From NCBI RefSeq assembly GCF_006717145.1, contig NZ_VFQF01000001.1:1-64000 (forward strand): 64,000 nt of DNA. Direction: 5' to 3'. This document shows, piece by piece, positions 13,314 to 24,522 of the stretch. Source of the stretch: Humibacillus xanthopallidus (GTDB lineage: Bacteria; Actinomycetota; Actinomycetes; Actinomycetales; Dermatophilaceae). The stretch's first letter is position 1. Every line of letters starts with the position of its first letter. The translations under genes and the position numbers were made by a program. Under the pieces are notes generated by a model. It worked only from the letters and a program-made list of their open reading frames with translations, had not been told where the DNA came from and ran no database searches.

Positions 13314-14000
13314 GTGAACGTCACCGCAGAGGTCATCCGGGTGCTCATCGTCGACGACCACGCCCTCTACCGGCGGGGCCTGCTCACCGTGCTCGAGGTG
13401 GAGGACGGCATCGAGGTGGTGGGCGAGGCGGCCGACGGCATCGAGGCGGTCGACCAGGCTGAGGAGACGCTGCCCGACGTCATCGTCATGGACGTCAGCA
13501 TGCCGAAGCGCGGCGGCATCGACGCCTGCCGCGTCATCAAGCAGCGCGTGCCGTCGGCGCGCATCCTCATGCTGACGAGCTCGGACGACGAGGCCAACCT
13601 CTTCGAGGCGGTGCGGGCCGGCGCCAACGGCTACCTCCTCAAGGACGTTCCGCCGGAGGAGGTCGCGGCCGGCATCCGCGGTGTGCACCAGGGCCAGTCG
13701 CTGCTCTCCCCGATGATGGCCTCCAAGCTGCTCCTGGAGTTCGCTCAGATCAGCCAGCGTGACACCCTGCCCGCGCCGACTCCCGGTCTCGAGCTGCCGC
13801 GGCTCACCGAGCGCGAGCTCGGCATCTTGCGGCTCGTGGCCCGCGGCCGGCTCAACCGCGAGATCGCCGCCGAGCTCTACATCTCCGAGAACACCGTGCG
13901 CAACCACATCCGCAACATCCTCGACAAGCTGCAGATGCACTCGCGCATGGAGGCGGCGATGTATGCCGTCCGGCAGCGGCTCATCGACCCCGGCGAGTGA
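13314..14000 (+). CDS. NarL/FixJ-type response regulator
   Basis: 228 residues. The receiver domain (about 8-125) has the acidic pair Asp14-Asp15, phospho-acceptor Asp60 (VIVMD) and Lys110 (GYLLKD). The LuxR-type HTH lies at about 163-225 (LTERELGILRLVARG, then NREIAAELYISENTVRNHI). No histidine kinase is adjacent, so the partner is unknown. The start is GTG. The stop shares GTGA with the start of the DNA-glycosylase-like gene, so the two are translationally coupled. Confidence 0.9.
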   Translation: MNVTAEVIRVLIVDDHALYRRGLLTVLEVEDGIEVVGEAADGIEAVDQAEETLPDVIVMDVSMPKRGGIDACRVIKQRVPSARILMLTSSDDEANLFEAVRAGANGYLLKDVPPEEVAAGIRGVHQGQSLLSPMMASKLLLEFAQISQRDTLPAPTPGLELPRLTERELGILRLVARGRLNREIAAELYISENTVRNHIRNILDKLQMHSRMEAAMYAVRQRLIDPGE

Positions 14001-15223
14001 GGGGAGTGGCCCCTCCCGTGACGACGAGGTCGCTCACTCGCGCCCAGGCCCGGCGCGTGGCCATCGCCGCCCAGGGCTTCCTCGACCCCCGTCCGGCTCC
14101 CTTCGCGGCGACGGCGCGCCAGGTCCAGCGCGTCATCGACCGTGTCCAGGTCGTGCAGATCGACAGCGTCAACGTGCTGACCCGCAGCCACTATCTCCCG
14201 TTCTTCTCGCGGCTCGGTCCCTACGACACCGCTCTGCTCGACCGCGCGCGCGACCGGGCGCCCCGGCGCCTCGTCGAGTACTGGGCCCACGAGGCCAGCC
14301 TCATCCCGCCGTCGACCTGGCCGTTGCTCGACTTCAGGATGCGGGCCGCCGCCGAGAAGGCATGGGGCGGCATGCGCCGCATCCTCGAGGAGCGCCCTGA
14401 CTACGTCGACCTCGTGTGCGCAGAGGTCGAGGTTCGGGGGCCGATGACCGCTCGCGAGGTCGAGGCGGCCCTCGAGCACGACCAGCCGCGCCGCACCGAC
14501 CACTGGGGCTGGAACTGGTCCGACGTCAAACAGGCGCTCGAGTACCTCTTCTGGGCCGGACGCATCAGCTCGGCCGGGCGCACCGCCCAGTTCGAGCGGC
14601 GGTATGCCGCCCTGCCGGCCACCGCGCCCCCGCCGCTGCGTGAGGCGTGGACCCAGCGGCCGGGCGCCGAGGCCGACCCCGAGCGGCACGTCGAGCTGGT
14701 GCGGATCGCGGCGCGTGCGCACGGCGTCGGCACCGAGCTCTGCCTCGCCGACTACTTCCGCATCAGGCGCGAGGACGCCCGGCCGGCGATCGCCCGACTC
14801 GTCGCCGACGGCGAGCTCGTCCCGGTCTCCGTCCCCGGGTGGAAGCCGGCCTGGCTGCACGCCGAGGCACGGTTGCCCCGGCGTGCGCACGCCGAGGCGC
14901 TGCTCAGCCCCTTCGACTCGCTCGTCTGGCAACGCGACCGGATCCTCGCGCTCTGGGACTTCCACTACCGCATCGAGATCTACACCCCGGTCGAGAAGCG
15001 CGTACACGGCTACTACGTCCTGCCCTTCCTCTTCGGAGAGGACCTCGTCGCCCGCTGCGACCTCAAGGCCGATCGCGCGGCCGGGGTGCTCCGGTGCCAC
15101 CGCATCACCTGGGAGGCAGGGGCACCCCCGGCGGCCCGGGCCGCCCTGGTCACGAACCTCGAGTCGATGGCGTCCTGGCTCGGCCTGGGGCGGGTCGACC
15201 TCCCTGGCCTGACTGACGGCTGA
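13997..15223 (+). CDS. AlkX/YcaQ-like winged-helix DNA glycosylase family protein
   Basis: 408 residues of the HTH_42 family, which includes E. coli AlkX/YcaQ and Streptomyces AlkZ; these remove bulky or crosslinked bases. Catalysis there uses a Gln-x-Gln or Gln-x-Asp motif. This protein has Gln54-Ile55-Asp56 in VVQIDSVNVLTRSHY, the AlkX-like form. Winged-helix modules follow, for example around residues 140-190 and 245-285. The called GTG overlaps the response regulator stop; in-frame GTG codons at 14009 and 14018 are possible alternatives. A paired regulator suggests damage- or stress-controlled expression, which is inference. Confidence 0.75.
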   Translation: MRGVAPPVTTRSLTRAQARRVAIAAQGFLDPRPAPFAATARQVQRVIDRVQVVQIDSVNVLTRSHYLPFFSRLGPYDTALLDRARDRAPRRLVEYWAHEASLIPPSTWPLLDFRMRAAAEKAWGGMRRILEERPDYVDLVCAEVEVRGPMTAREVEAALEHDQPRRTDHWGWNWSDVKQALEYLFWAGRISSAGRTAQFERRYAALPATAPPPLREAWTQRPGAEADPERHVELVRIAARAHGVGTELCLADYFRIRREDARPAIARLVADGELVPVSVPGWKPAWLHAEARLPRRAHAEALLSPFDSLVWQRDRILALWDFHYRIEIYTPVEKRVHGYYVLPFLFGEDLVARCDLKADRAAGVLRCHRITWEAGAPPAARAALVTNLESMASWLGLGRVDLPGLTDG

Positions 15224-15240
15224 CCCCGTCGCCGGTGACG

Positions 15241-15277
15241 CACTGCAGGTGCCCCGCTCGGCGGGACACCTGCAGTG
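15241..15277. terminator. Bidirectional terminator between converging genes
   Basis: CACTGCAGGTG pairs with CACCTGCAGTG (11 bp), then inner CCCGC with GCGGG around a TCG loop. It lies between the glycosylase-like stop (15223) and the protease stop (15315). Confidence 0.85.
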
Positions 15278-15314
15278 GTCGGTCCGGCGCGAGCAGCACC
15301 GGACGGTTCTCGGG

Positions 15315-18300
15315 CTACTTGCCGATCTTCACCGTGCGCGTGATCGAGTTGTTCGCCGGGGCGTCGTCGAGAGTGGCCGAGGCGACCGTCGCAGACGTCG
15401 TCACGACTCCCTTGTTGCCCTTGACGAGCAGGTGGACGTTGAACGACCACGTACCACCCGCCGCGAGCGACGTCGGCCGCGGGCACGTCAGCGTCTGGCC
15501 GGCCTTGGTGCAGCCGGCCGTGTCGAAGACGTAGACGGCCGCCTTGATGTCGGGCAGGGCGATCGTGACCGTCGGCGCGGCGGCGTCGGACGGTCCGACG
15601 TTCGTCACCGTTGCCGTGTAGACGATCGTCGCGGACGGCTTGTAGACGTCCTTGTCGCTCGTCAGTGCCATGCGGAGGTCGGCCTTCGTGTTCACCAACG
15701 TCGTCGCCGACGCGGTGTCATTGCTCGATACCGGGTCGTTCGTGGAGGAGTCGACCGTAGCCGAGTCGCTGATCGAACCGGCCGGCGTCGCCGGCTTGAC
15801 GAGCGTCTGGATGACGACCGTCGTCGGTCCGGCCCCCGGCAGGATCGTGCCGAGGAGGCACTCGACCTGGTGCTCCGGCGGGTCGATCGGAATGGTCACG
15901 TGCACGCACGTGCCCGAACCCGACGTGACCGCGACCGACGTGAAGTCGACCGCGCCCGGCAGGACGTCGACGAGGCTGACGTCCTTGGCCGTCGACGGAC
16001 CGTTGTTGCGTACCGTCAGCGTGTAGGTCAGCGGACGCCCGGCCAGCACGGGGTCAGGACTGTCCACCATCGTGACACTGAGGTCTGCCGACGCTGCGAC
16101 CGTGGTGCTGACCGTGGCGGAGTTGTTTCCCGTGTCCGGATCAGCGGTGGTCGACGAGACGACGGCGTCGTTGTGCATCGAGCCCGTGAAGCCGGGATCG
16201 ATGGTGGCGACGACCGTCATGGTGGGGGACGCGCCTGAGGCGACGTTGCCGAAGGAGCAGGTCGTCGGCTGTGACGAGTTACCCGGCACACCGGCGGTGC
16301 ACGACCCGGTGGAGGCGGTGACGGAGACGACCGTGACGGCAGCGGGCAGCACGTCGCGCACGACGACGCCGGTCGCCGTCGACGGACCGGCGTTGGAGAC
16401 GGTGCTCGTCCACGTGATCTGCCCACCGGCGGTGGCCGTCGCCGGCGCCGTCTTGACGATGCTCACTTCCGCTGCCCCGACGACGTGCAGCGTGTCACTC
16501 GCCGAGTTGTTGGAGGGGTTCGGGTCGATCGTCCCGGACGAGACCTTCGCGGTGTCGGCGAGGTCCTGGGGTTCGTTCGACCGCTCGCTGATCTCGATGG
16601 TGATGGACGTGTTGGCGCCGAGGTCGCCCAAGGCGCAGGTCGCCGTAGCGTTGCCCGACTGTGTGCCTGCGGGGGCGGTGCAGCCAGTGGACGACGTCGC
16701 GACGGTGAAGCCGGTGGTCGACTGGATGTCGTCCCTCAGCGTGACGGCCCGGGCGATCGCCGGCCCTGAGTTGGTGACCGTGATCGAGCAGGGATTGAGC
16801 ACACCGGCCGGTGCGTCTCCGTTCGGGAGGCAGTTCTTCGTCACCGACAGGTCGGCTCGGCCCGTCGCCGCCGAGAAGGCGTCGAGGACGCCGGCTCCGA
16901 AGGCGTTGTCCGTGCCGGGGGTGCCACGATCGGTCGCGTTGGCCGTCATGACGGCGGTGAGCGCCGAGGGCGTCAGCGATCCGGGGCCGCCCGAAGCGTC
17001 GAGGACGAGGGCTGCGACACCGGCAGAGGACGGCGTTGCCGCCGAGGTGCCGAAGAAGCGACAGTCGCCCTGGGTCGCCGCCGGGCACGAGCCCGCCCCG
17101 AAGCCGCCGGCGCCACTGACCGACACGCCGTCGGCCGCGGCATACGTCGGCGCGATGGCCGTGCGGCCGCCGCCCCCGAGGACGCTCTGGTTCGCGCCGG
17201 GCGCGGCCGACGCGGGGCACGGGTAGGACGCCGAGCACACCGTCGTGCTCACGAGTGAGACGGGCCCCTGCCCGCTGTAGCCCTCGAGGGGCGTCGTCGT
17301 GGGGTTCTGGTCGGCGCCGCCGTTCACGGCGCCTGCCGACGTGGCGAAGTCGGTGTAGTTGCTGTCGGGGTTGAGCGAGCCTCCGCTGCCCGTGGCGTCG
17401 ATCGCGCCGGCACCGCGCCAGCGCAGGTCGAGCGTCGGGGTGCCCTTGGCGCCGCTGTTGCCGCTGTTGTTGACGGCGAGCTTGACCGTGACGGGGCTCG
17501 CGCCGCCGTTGGTCCAGGACGCCTGCTCGATCGTGTCGCCGGAGCCGCCACCCTGGGCGGCGGTGCTCGTGGCGAGGCAGCTGGTCGCTGCCGCGTTGAG
17601 GATGTAGAGGTCGAGGTTGGTGAATCCGCCCGCGCCGGCGGTCGGGAAGATCGCGCGCGGCTCGCTCCACTGCAGCGTCGCCCCGATCGTCGCGCCGGGG
17701 TTCACGCTGACGTCGAACGTCGTGTCGGCCCCGTTGAAGGCGACCGTGTTCGTCGGTGCGACCACGCAGCCCGTAGGCGCCTGGTTGTCAGGACCATTGC
17801 CCGTGCCCGTCGCAACGACACGCGGTGCGTGCGTCGAGTTGAGGTTGCCCGAGGACGAGCTGACCCACACGCCCGCGGCGCCGAGGATCTCGCCGTTCGT
17901 GGCGGCGAGGCCCTTCTGGAAGGCGGGCTCGGCATCGAACGGGATGTCCTCGGTGACGATGTCGGCGCCGGCCGTCACGAGGTCGTTCTGGGCCGACACG
18001 TGGGCGGCGACCCCGCCGCCGGTGCCGTGGAAGAGGAGTCCGGCGCCGGGAGCCATGTCGTGGACGATCTCGAGCATGGCCGTTCCCTCGTCGCCGCTGC
18101 CGGCATCGAGCACGTTGACGCCGGCAGGCAGGTCTCCGAGGGACTGGGCAGCGGCGATCGCGCTGACACCGTCGGAGATGACGCCGACGTCGACGCCCCC
18201 ACCATCGATGCCGATCGCCTGTGCGTCGTCGGCCCGATGCAGGGGGACACCCTCGCTGAGGAAGCTGCCCGCGTCGGCGGGGAGGATCTCCGTCGGTCGG

Positions 18301-18815
18301 ATGGCGGCCACCCAGCCGAGCGCCGCGACCGCGTCGACGCGGTCATACGGCACGAGGGTTCGGAGCACCCCGGCATTGGGCAGCGCCTTGAGCTTTGCGG
18401 GCTTGACCCACTGGTCCGAGGCGTTGAGCACGCTCACGCCGAGCCGACGAAGGTCGGCCCGCTCCTTGCCGGTGAGCGTGCCGAGGGCGTGGATCTCGAG
18501 GTCGAGCGCACCGGCCCCGTCGACGCGCAGTAGCAGGTCGCTCACCGACTTCTGCTTGGCCGGGGTGAGCCGGTGCCCACCGCCGGTGGCCGCGCGCACC
18601 TCTGCCGCTCGCTGGTTCACGAGGGAAGGGACCTTGGAGGTCTTCGCCGCGGACGTGGCCGTTGCGACACCCGATGCCGCGGTGGTGGCAGCGGTCAGGG
18701 GGATCGCTGAGGAGCTGGAGGGCAGGGCCACGGCGACCGCGGCACCCGAGTTGATGAGCGCCACCACACCGGCGGCAATGGTGAGGCGCCCGAGGGGGCT
18801 GCGGGTCAGGGACAT
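15315..18815 (-). CDS. Secreted S8/S53-type serine protease with DUF11 repeats
   Basis: 1,166 residues. A signal peptide (about 1-37) precedes a prodomain-like region (about 60-175) and the protease core (about 200-650). The probable catalytic residues are Asp215 in VISDG, Glu243 in GDEGTAMLEIVHD, and Ser591 in GTSAATP. Glutamate stands where subtilisins have His-Gly-Thr, as in sedolisin-like members of the superfamily. An insert (about 350-480) resembles a beta domain. Residues 653-1166 hold four DUF11/CARDB-like repeats (ADLSVT...NSGP, AEVSIVK...NAGPSTA, ADLSVTM...NNGPSTA, ADLRMAL...NVGPSDA). There is no LPxTG or C-terminal membrane segment, so release or non-covalent wall binding is likely. 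The ATG start has GGAGG seven bases upstream. Confidence 0.8.
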   Translation of the reverse strand: MSLTRSPLGRLTIAAGVVALINSGAAVAVALPSSSSAIPLTAATTAASGVATATSAAKTSKVPSLVNQRAAEVRAATGGGHRLTPAKQKSVSDLLLRVDGAGALDLEIHALGTLTGKERADLRRLGVSVLNASDQWVKPAKLKALPNAGVLRTLVPYDRVDAVAALGWVAAIRPTEILPADAGSFLSEGVPLHRADDAQAIGIDGGGVDVGVISDGVSAIAAAQSLGDLPAGVNVLDAGSGDEGTAMLEIVHDMAPGAGLLFHGTGGGVAAHVSAQNDLVTAGADIVTEDIPFDAEPAFQKGLAATNGEILGAAGVWVSSSSGNLNSTHAPRVVATGTGNGPDNQAPTGCVVAPTNTVAFNGADTTFDVSVNPGATIGATLQWSEPRAIFPTAGAGGFTNLDLYILNAAATSCLATSTAAQGGGSGDTIEQASWTNGGASPVTVKLAVNNSGNSGAKGTPTLDLRWRGAGAIDATGSGGSLNPDSNYTDFATSAGAVNGGADQNPTTTPLEGYSGQGPVSLVSTTVCSASYPCPASAAPGANQSVLGGGGRTAIAPTYAAADGVSVSGAGGFGAGSCPAATQGDCRFFGTSAATPSSAGVAALVLDASGGPGSLTPSALTAVMTANATDRGTPGTDNAFGAGVLDAFSAATGRADLSVTKNCLPNGDAPAGVLNPCSITVTNSGPAIARAVTLRDDIQSTTGFTVATSSTGCTAPAGTQSGNATATCALGDLGANTSITIEISERSNEPQDLADTAKVSSGTIDPNPSNNSASDTLHVVGAAEVSIVKTAPATATAGGQITWTSTVSNAGPSTATGVVVRDVLPAAVTVVSVTASTGSCTAGVPGNSSQPTTCSFGNVASGASPTMTVVATIDPGFTGSMHNDAVVSSTTADPDTGNNSATVSTTVAASADLSVTMVDSPDPVLAGRPLTYTLTVRNNGPSTAKDVSLVDVLPGAVDFTSVAVTSGSGTCVHVTIPIDPPEHQVECLLGTILPGAGPTTVVIQTLVKPATPAGSISDSATVDSSTNDPVSSNDTASATTLVNTKADLRMALTSDKDVYKPSATIVYTATVTNVGPSDAAAPTVTIALPDIKAAVYVFDTAGCTKAGQTLTCPRPTSLAAGGTWSFNVHLLVKGNKGVVTTSATVASATLDDAPANNSITRTVKIGK

Positions 18816-18931
18816 CTCGAACCTCCTGACGGAGGGGGTGAGATGACGGCTGCGCGGCAGGACGTTGAACGGTCCGAGCAGGTGCGGGCGCTGGTGCGGG
18901 CGCAGGTGCTGGGGCCGACGATGGCAATCAT
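18806..18931 (-). CDS. Possible 41-residue upstream ORF overlapping the protease start
   Basis: ATG with a GGAG about nine bases upstream. The frame ends in a TGA that overlaps codons 3-4 of the protease gene. The peptide is Cys/Ser/Arg-rich and resembles no family I know. It lies in the predicted 5' leader and could couple or gate protease translation, but a 41-codon frame can occur by chance at this GC content. Confidence 0.3.
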   Translation of the reverse strand: MIAIVGPSTCARTSARTCSDRSTSCRAAVISPPPSGGSRCP

Positions 18932-18975
18932 GGCGACTGATCTCCGCTCGTTCGGCTGGATCCCCGAGACTTTTC

Positions 18976-18981
18976 AGGTTA
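18976..18981 (-). promoter_or_regulatory. Candidate -10 of the protease gene
   Basis: TAACCT read on the minus strand, inside the only AT-rich patch of the region. It would give a leader of about 150 nt that includes the small ORF. Confidence 0.4.
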
Positions 18982-19102
18982 TTCCCGGGGTGGCCCGCCC
19001 ACCGGCGAAATGACCGGATCGGGGCACACCGATGCTCACCCGGTCGGGGACGCGGACGCAGGCGTGGCCACGGACCCGGGCGGACGGCATACGGCCTGGT
19101 CG

Positions 19103-19140
19103 CTGGTGCGGAACCAGGGGAGCAGCTGGTGCGGAACCAG
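19103..19140. promoter_or_regulatory. Two direct copies of a 15-bp palindromic site
   Basis: CTGGTGCGGAACCAG occurs at 19103-19117 and 19126-19140, start points 23 bp apart. Each is a CTGGT/ACCAG inverted repeat around five bases. They lie just upstream of the candidate secA promoter and look like operator sites for an unidentified dimeric regulator. Confidence 0.5.
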
Positions 19141-19156
19141 CGGAGGAGACGGTGCG

Positions 19157-19187
19157 TTGGTCGTTCCGTCAGGTGGACGGATAGCCT
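19157..19187 (+). promoter_or_regulatory. Candidate secA promoter
   Basis: TTGGTC (19157-19162), a 19-bp spacer, then TAGCCT (19182-19187), about 80 bases before the secA ATG. The -10 overlaps TAGGCT on the opposite strand. Confidence 0.4.
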
Positions 19188-19270
19188 AGGCGGGTCCCGT
19201 GACCCATCGCGGGCGATGGAGCCCACCCACCGGGCGGGTCCACACGTTGAGTCGGGAGTGAGATCACCAG

Positions 19271-22099
<2,829 letters not shown>

Positions 22100-22139
22100 G
22101 AGCCGGCCGGCAGCCCGCCTGCCGCACGAGAACCGCGAG

Positions 22140-22170
22140 AAGGGTCCGTCCCCCTGGGGGACGGACCCTT
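22140..22170. terminator. secA / Rv3235-like bidirectional terminator
   Basis: AAGGGTCCGTCCCCC pairs with GGGGGACGGACCCTT over 15 bp around one base, between converging stops at 22099 and 22282. Confidence 0.85.
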
Positions 22171-22281
22171 CCCTGTCCGGGCTGTGTCGGCGCCGCTGTC
22201 TGGGCGTCTGGGCGTGTCCGCGAGGGCCGGCCGTCCGCGCATCGGTGCCACAGGACGTCGTGGCTCGGCCCGCTCGGCCAC

Positions 22282-22920
22282 TCAGCCGATCGTCAGGGCC
22301 GTGACGACCCATCTGCCGTCGAGCCCCTCGAGGCGCATGGCGAGCGCCCGCACCCTGCCGTGCGCGACGACGACGGCGCAGGCCTCGACGACCCCGTCGG
22401 CGGGCTCGCACAGCCGGACCCGTCGGACCAGCGGAGACCGTTGCGCACCTGGCGTCCGGCGGCGTCCGGCGACCATGGACTGCCGGGCGAGCACGGAGTA
22501 GACGCTCGGCGCGGTGTGCCGGATCAGCTGAGGGGCAGGGCGCTGGCCGGACACGACCTCGATGACGGTCTGGGCGAGTCGGGGCACGAGAGGAGCGGGG
22601 TCGGGCAGGAGCGCCCGGCGCGTCGGTTGCGGCCCGAAGTCGTCCTCGTCGATCTGTGACTGGAAGTCGAGGGCAAGGGCGTCCTGGGAGTAGGGCTCCT
22701 GGCCGTACCAGGCCTCGTCGGCGCTGATGATCTCGGGCGCCGTCGCGGGGATCGGCCGCACCACGAAGCCCGCGACGATGCGGCCGACCTGGGCCCGACC
22801 ACCGGCCGCCGCAGGCGCCGAGCTGGGCGCTGAGCCGGGCAGCGGCTCCGCGGCGGCCTCGCCTCCTCCACCGGCGGGCGTGCCGGGGGTCGTGCCGGGG
22901 GTCGTCGCCAGAGGTGTCAT
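22282..22920 (-). CDS. Rv3235 family protein
   Basis: 212 residues. About 70 residues of low-complexity Thr/Pro/Gly/Ala are followed by a conserved domain containing LAQTVIEVVSGQRP and the ending LEGLDGRWVVTALTIG. This matches the small family named after M. tuberculosis Rv3235, which lies near secA1 there too; its function is unknown. The ATG is chosen for GAAGGAGACC upstream and because it shares ATGA with the LysM gene's stop, so the two are one transcription unit. Confidence 0.75.
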   Translation of the reverse strand: MTPLATTPGTTPGTPAGGGGEAAAEPLPGSAPSSAPAAAGGRAQVGRIVAGFVVRPIPATAPEIISADEAWYGQEPYSQDALALDFQSQIDEDDFGPQPTRRALLPDPAPLVPRLAQTVIEVVSGQRPAPQLIRHTAPSVYSVLARQSMVAGRRRTPGAQRSPLVRRVRLCEPADGVVEACAVVVAHGRVRALAMRLEGLDGRWVVTALTIG

Positions 22921-23837
22921 GAGAGGTCTCCTTCTCGAGGCGGGACGAGCTGCATGCCGGGTCGGATGAGGTCGGGGTCCTCGCCGATGACTGCGCGGTT
23001 CGCGGCGAACCACCGCGGCCACGCCCGCGCGACCTCCGCGTCGCTCGCGCCGGCTGCGAGGTGTCGTGCGGCGAGGGACCAGAGGCTGTCGCCTCGGCGC
23101 ACCGTGACGGTGTCGAGCGCCGCGACGTCGGGCCGTGGTGGCGGTGCGAGGAGGCTGGACCCCGCCCTGTCGTGGGCCGGCAGCGGACGTGTGGGCCGGA
23201 AGCCGGGCGTGGCGTCGCCAGGTGTGTATGCCCGCTGGCTCGCAGCAGACCCGGGAGTCGTGTGGAAGCCCGGGCCCACTTCGCCGGTCGGGGCATAGCC
23301 GGGGCTGGCCTCGGGAGTCGGCTGGTAGCCCGGACTGCCGACGCCGGTCGGGGCGTAGCCGGGGTCGGGCACGGCCGCAGCCGTGCCCGGGTGCTCGGCG
23401 TGACGCGTCGCGCCGTCTGAGTTGCCGGGCATCGCATGCCCGACCGGCATGGGGGCGGCAACGGTGCCGACGACGCTGGCCGGAGGGAGCGCCATAGAGA
23501 CGGTGGAGGTGCCGAGAGCGACAGTGAGCACCCGGCGCACGAGCAGGGGCGTCAGATGGTCGGCGAGTCGGCCGCACCCTCGACCGAGGGCGCCGGGGAC
23601 CGTCGAGAGCAGGCCGAGGGCCGAGCCGAGAGCGAGCCAGCCCGCGAGCGCCATCCCCACCCAGGCCAGCACGACGACGAGCACCTCGTCCGGGCGCCGA
23701 GCCGACGAGCCCCAAAGTGCTCCGCCTCCGGTCGGCGACGAGGCCACGCCACGCAGCAGGGCGAGCGACAGGACGGACAGACCGAGCCCGAGGACGGACC
23801 GCAGGCCCGTCGCGGAGGGGTGGCGCACTGCTGACAT
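22917..23837 (-). CDS. LysM domain membrane protein
   Basis: 306 residues. Two hydrophobic segments lie in the first 95 residues. A Pro/Gly/Thr linker with repeated PGYxPT units follows (about 150-200). A LysM domain closes the protein (about 243-300, VTVRRGDSLWSLAARHL ... IRPGMQLVPP), the fold that binds peptidoglycan or other GlcNAc polymers. The likely arrangement is membrane anchored with the LysM reaching the wall. A TTG 12 codons upstream is in frame, but the ATG at 23837 fits a leaderless start: a -10 box ends exactly six bases before it. Confidence 0.8.
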   Translation of the reverse strand: MSAVRHPSATGLRSVLGLGLSVLSLALLRGVASSPTGGGALWGSSARRPDEVLVVVLAWVGMALAGWLALGSALGLLSTVPGALGRGCGRLADHLTPLLVRRVLTVALGTSTVSMALPPASVVGTVAAPMPVGHAMPGNSDGATRHAEHPGTAAAVPDPGYAPTGVGSPGYQPTPEASPGYAPTGEVGPGFHTTPGSAASQRAYTPGDATPGFRPTRPLPAHDRAGSSLLAPPPRPDVAALDTVTVRRGDSLWSLAARHLAAGASDAEVARAWPRWFAANRAVIGEDPDLIRPGMQLVPPREGDLS

Positions 23838-23843
23838 TCGTTC

Positions 23844-23873
23844 ATTCAATGCCGTTTGCTTGTGTTTGGTCAA
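23844..23873 (-). promoter_or_regulatory. Leaderless promoter of the LysM gene
   Basis: TTGACC (23873-23868), an 18-bp spacer, then TTGAAT (23849-23844). Transcription would begin at the A of the ATG at 23837. Confidence 0.55.
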
Positions 23874-23947
23874 GTATGAATGCGGCAGACTGTGGACACG
23901 ATGGTTCTCGGCTGGCGCAGCCGGGTTCGGCGATGAAGGGTGGGCAC

Positions 23948-24511
23948 ATGCGGTGGGAGCGTCTCTTCGACGACCTGGAGGCTCAGCTTGCCTCCGACGA
24001 CGCGCACGACCTCGAGTCGGAGATCGCCGACCGCACGCGCCGCGAGCGCGCCCTCATCGACCTGCACGCCCGGCTGCTCGCCAACGTCGGCGCGCGGGCC
24101 ACCTGGTGGGTCGGCGGTGAGTCGCTCGCCGCCCAGGTGGTCGACGTCGGGCCGGACTGGGTCCTCGTCGAGCCGGCGCCGACCCGGCCCATCCTGCTCC
24201 GCCTCGGGGCGGTGCGGTCCGTGGCAGGTCTGCGGCGCGGCGCCCAGACGCCGTCAGTCGTGGCCCGGCGCTTCACCCTGGCCCTGGCGCTGGGAGCGAT
24301 CAGCCGTGACCGCGCGCCGGTCGAGATCCGCGACGTCGACGGGAGGCTGCTCGTCGGCACCATCGACGTGGTGGGGGCCGACCACCTCGAGATCGCGGAG
24401 CACCCCGCCGATGCGCCGCGGCGACCGGCCAACATCACGTCGGTCGCGCTCGTGCCCTACGCGTCCTTGGCCTGGGTCCGCCGGGTCCGACCCGTCACCG
24501 CTGACGGCTGA
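23948..24511 (+). CDS. Conserved actinobacterial hypothetical protein
   Basis: 187 residues beginning MRWERLFDDLEAQLASDDAHDLE. The acidic, helical N-terminus (1-45) is followed by a beta-rich region (TWWVGGESLAAQVVDVGPDWVLVE, GAISRDRAPVEIRDVDGRLL) that might be an SH3- or PRC-like barrel. I recall similar short proteins in actinobacteria but no function. ATG 23948 has GAAGGGTGG upstream; an in-frame ATG lies five codons earlier. It is divergent from the LysM gene and converges on the HTH gene. Confidence 0.7.
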   Translation: MRWERLFDDLEAQLASDDAHDLESEIADRTRRERALIDLHARLLANVGARATWWVGGESLAAQVVDVGPDWVLVEPAPTRPILLRLGAVRSVAGLRRGAQTPSVVARRFTLALALGAISRDRAPVEIRDVDGRLLVGTIDVVGADHLEIAEHPADAPRRPANITSVALVPYASLAWVRRVRPVTADG

Positions 24512-24522
24512 GCACCCTGCCG

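Larger units (their letters stand above)
18816..19270. other. 455-bp divergent regulatory region, protease / secA
   Basis: Contains the protease leader and possible small ORF, an AT-richer patch near 18970-18985 with a candidate protease -10, two copies of a 15-bp palindromic motif, and a two-way TAGCCTAGGC -10 candidate near 19182. I recognise no riboswitch class. The left-arm copy is 3107-3561. Confidence 0.6.

Noticed and set aside
18960-18990. Riboswitch in the protease leader (for example a c-di-AMP type)
   Set aside because: The AT-rich patch and hairpins do not match any class consensus I can recall; it is better explained as a promoter.
18816-19226. Extending the protease upstream by 137 codons to 19226
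   Set aside because: The added sequence has no signal or domain and crosses the divergent promoter region. The ATG at 18815 has a clear GGAGG and begins a signal peptide.
22921-23715. Extending the Rv3235-like gene upstream to 477 codons
   Set aside because: The extension runs antisense to nothing useful but over the LysM gene in another frame. The ATG at 22920 has a ribosome site and an ATGA overlap.
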